Source: Syncephalastrum monosporum B8922 (lineage: Eukaryota > Mucoromycota > Mucoromycetes > Mucorales > Syncephalastraceae). Taken from it: a stretch of DNA of 48,353 nucleotides. Under the pieces are notes generated by a model. That model was given only the letters and a program-made list of their open reading frames with translations, was not told the origin of the DNA and ran no database searches. The stretch lies in assembly GCA_000697355.1 (NCBI GenBank), contig JNEN01000734.1:1-48353 (forward strand), given 5' to 3'. Both the position numbers and the translations under genes were made by a program. Below are positions 46,150 to 48,353 of this stretch, piece by piece. How positions within the stretch are numbered: the stretch's first letter is position 1; each line of letters starts with the position of its first letter.

Positions 46150-47992
46150 TTATATCTGGAGATCGTCGACGTTGCGCTCGACAAACATCTCGACGCCCTT
46201 TGAGGGTACGCCGTTGCAGAGCACAATAAGGAAGCCCGAGCCGGGAGGGAATATGTTGGCATTTGGCGGAGCCTCTACCGAGAGGGACTGTAGACCTGTG
46301 TCCACCTCGTGTCGCAGGATCACGTAGCGCTGCGACATGTGCATCGAATGCGTGCTAAAGCCGGGCCGCAGGAGGGCGACCTTGATCTCGGGCGTGCTAC
46401 CGGCCGGCGCCAGATCACCCAGGTTCAGCAAGACGTCAAACGATTCGCCGTACGTGACGATGCGTGGCACGTGCGAGACAAGCGGACGCGTCGCGCTCTT
46501 GAAGAGGTACGGGGGCGAGTAGTACTCGACGCGGAACTCGGTGGGGTATTCAGCCAGGACATCGGGCGGTGAGACGTTGTTAGAACCGGCGATCCATACA
46601 CGTCCGTCAGGCAGGGTCAACGCGACGGAGTGGTACATGCGTGCAATGTCGGTGTTGTCCAAGCCGGTCTGCCAGCGCTCACCGAGAGGCTTGTCCTGGT
46701 CGTAAATGATAGGGTCGAAGGTTGGGTCGCGGTTGCGGCCGTTGTAGCCCGCCCAGCCGCGCTTGCAACCGTTGACCCAGAGAACGGTACCATCGGCGAG
46801 GATGACGCCGTCCGGCATCAGGCGCGGGTGCACAAAGGTATCCATTTCCCACTTGGGGTCTTCGTCGCCGAGGTTGATGCGGCCACACGTCGCGTCTGCA
46901 TTGGCATCGTTCTTCATCTTGTCCGAGCCGCCACAGATCAAGATCTCCACATTGTAGTCGTTTGCCGGATCGAGCGGGAGCATGACGGCGCCAGCTGTGA
47001 GGGGGTATGTGCGCGGGTTCCCGGGGATATCAGGCAGTCGCTTGACGATCTTGTTGTTGTTGTAGTCAAAGATCATGGATTGCTTGTTGGCAAAGATAAA
47101 GAGGTTTCCATCGGGCAACGTAAAGACAAAGGGGTACCTAAAGCTGATTGTTAGCTGAGCAGAAAAAGACACGGTGCTGGCATACAAGTTGTAAGGCATC
47201 GTTTCGTTCAAGAAGGGCATATCGACGACGCCGCCTTTACCACGCGGTGGCCAGAACTCGTAAGAAGGCACATTGATCTCATCACGGTTGACAGCCGCAC
47301 CGCGGGTCGATCCACCGATGATGAAGATATCTCCTTCGGGCAGCTGCTCGACAGTGGGATACCAGCGATTCATGACCATTTGGCCCGTCTTGTACTCGGC
47401 CCACTCGCAGCTGCCGTCTGTGCACGGGTTGAACAGTCGGATCGACTGCCAGCCCGGGTCGGCCTTCCATGTCCGGCCTTGCCGTTCACCGCCTCCCGTG
47501 CTAATAAACGTGCCGTTCCCCAAAAACCCGCCGCCAGAGCAGAATGTGTTTGTCTCAAGTGGCAGCATCCGGTATGTGTTCGTCTCAATGTTGTACTGCA
47601 CCGAATAGGCACTCTGTCCTGAGTCGAATTGAGCTTCGTTCCACTCGGCTAGGGCAATGATGTTAGCACGAGCATTGAATCATAGACATTAATGTTGTAC
47701 CTTTGTCAATGACCAGAATCTCATTTTCACTGAGCAGACACACATAGTCAGCAAAAGGAAGGTGCCGTTCAAAAGTGCAGAGCGATTACCTGAGAAGGAC
47801 AGCATGCATGGCAGAGACTCCGGTACGACCAATTTGCTCCATTTTGCCCGTTTTTACATAAGGTGACATGAACTGCTGGGATGGAGCCCAGTAGAAGGGC
47901 GAGGCTGCTCGAGCTTCAAGCGTCTCATTCGTCTGTGCTAAGGCCAGTGCAGAAAAAGACACTATCGCACCGAGTGACAGTAGTCGCTTCAT
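46150..47992 (-). CDS. Secreted glyoxal oxidase (AA5 copper radical oxidase)
   Basis: Minus exons 47992-47790, 47729-47701, 47648-47186 and 47137-46150 (introns 60, 52 and 48 nt) give 560 aa. A signal peptide (MKRLLSLGAIVSFSALALA) leads into a kelch-type propeller (PF07250) and a C-terminal DUF1929 domain. All cofactor residues of the galactose/glyoxal oxidase family can be seen: Cys in NTFCSGGGF and Tyr in RWYPT (thioether pair), Tyr-His in ARMYHSVAL, and His in THSMHMSQRYV. The enzyme oxidises small aldehydes with O2, releasing H2O2 outside the cell. The 48-nt third intron has no stop and is a multiple of three; splicing restores the conserved NLYPFVFTLPDGN run. Confidence 0.96.
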
Positions 47993-48353
47993 TTCGACGG
48001 AAAGGAAAGTACAGAAACGATAATGAAAATAAAAAGAAAAAGGTGGTCTCTCTCTATTCTACATATATAATTAGGCACTCGAACCTTTTTTTTGTGGTCT
48101 GATTTTTTTTTTTATTTCAGTCACCCGTTGACCAACGTATCCAAAAGAACGGGATATTGTTGTTTTTCATGATGCATTCATATTGGTAAACCTCGTTCTG
48201 TATATGTATTCATATCCACTCCCCTCTAATCATATGACAGCCATGCTTCACAGTCACCCCACAATACATAGAAGACAGAGTATAAAAAATGGAGGGGCTC
48301 GGCATAATGTGTGTCGGTACCACACAAACTGCACAAACAGAACAAAAAGACGG
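47993..48353. promoter_or_regulatory. Promoter of glyoxal oxidase and probable promoter of a gene beyond the window
   Basis: Minus-strand TATATA at 48064-48069 lies 72-77 bp before the glyoxal oxidase ATG. On the plus strand TATAAAAA at 48281-48288, close to the window end, is a good TATA box for a rightward gene starting outside the window. T tracts (48087-48094, 48104-48113) lie between them. Confidence 0.5.

Noticed and set aside
46630..47154. 174-codon plus frame opposite glyoxal oxidase
   Set aside because: Antisense shadow of a conserved propeller region.
48270..48353. Start of a further gene at the right edge
   Set aside because: Only a TATA-like box is visible; no start codon with a usable frame lies inside the window.

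Overview
The window is eukaryotic and looks fungal, most likely an early-diverging filamentous fungus (Mucoromycota, probably Mucorales). The evidence is the density of very short spliceosomal introns: I placed 75 of 46-98 nt in 19 protein genes. The gene set also fits: mitochondrial HSP60 with a GGM tail, CFD1, RRP8, a SIZ/PIAS SUMO ligase, an Sfp1-like factor, fungal class I DAHP synthase, AA5 glyoxal oxidase and a GPI-type LRR protein, plus a relic of the Cas12f1-like TNB (TnpB/Fanzor type) nucleases that are common in these genomes. The species call is inference. All gene models were spliced by hand, and each closes in frame.

Layout. Positions 1-11191 are gene-poor. They hold a low-complexity duplicated block (1250-1500), a degenerate ~100-115 bp tandem repeat (1858-2180), two tRNA-like relics (about 4754 and 8360-8446), a diverged 143-bp-offset repeat inside an unassigned 211-codon minus ORF (5378-6013), and splice-like signals without a recognisable protein. 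Positions 11192-18082 carry a C2H2 regulator (-), pyruvate kinase (+) and a SIZ/PIAS SUMO E3 (+). Positions 18560-19010 hold a frameshifted TNB nuclease remnant. Positions 19177-28063 are dense: CFD1 (+) convergent with HSP60 (-), an Sfp1-like factor (+) convergent with a RAD51-paralogue-like gene (-), which is head to head (107 bp) with RRP8 (+), then an ACBD6-like acyl-CoA-binding/ankyrin gene (+).

Positions 29869-36979 carry a secreted phosphoesterase (+), ATP synthase subunit f (-), DAHP synthase (-) with a cluster of Gcn4/CPC1-type sites upstream, an RMND1/Rmd1-like DUF155 mitochondrial protein (-), and a small membrane protein (+). Positions 37167-47992 carry an LRR cell-surface protein built from phase-2 repeat exons (-), a lone C2-domain protein (+), an ABHD4/5-Ict1-like hydrolase (-), a membrane-anchored PC-esterase/O-acyltransferase (-) and a glyoxal oxidase (-). 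The last 280 bases look like promoter sequence for a gene beyond the right edge.

The genes do not form one pathway. This is ordinary housekeeping euchromatin beside a repeat-decayed, gene-poor flank. Recurrent themes are mitochondrial biogenesis (HSP60, ATP17, RMND1-like), ribosome biogenesis and growth control (RRP8, Sfp1-like), and cell-surface or secreted enzymes in the right-hand third. The most unusual points are the RAD51 paralogue with a degenerate Walker A, the repeat-aligned LRR introns, two GC-AG introns in neighbouring genes, three stopless 3n introns, the TNB relic, and a conserved-looking 46-codon fragment at 43874-44014.
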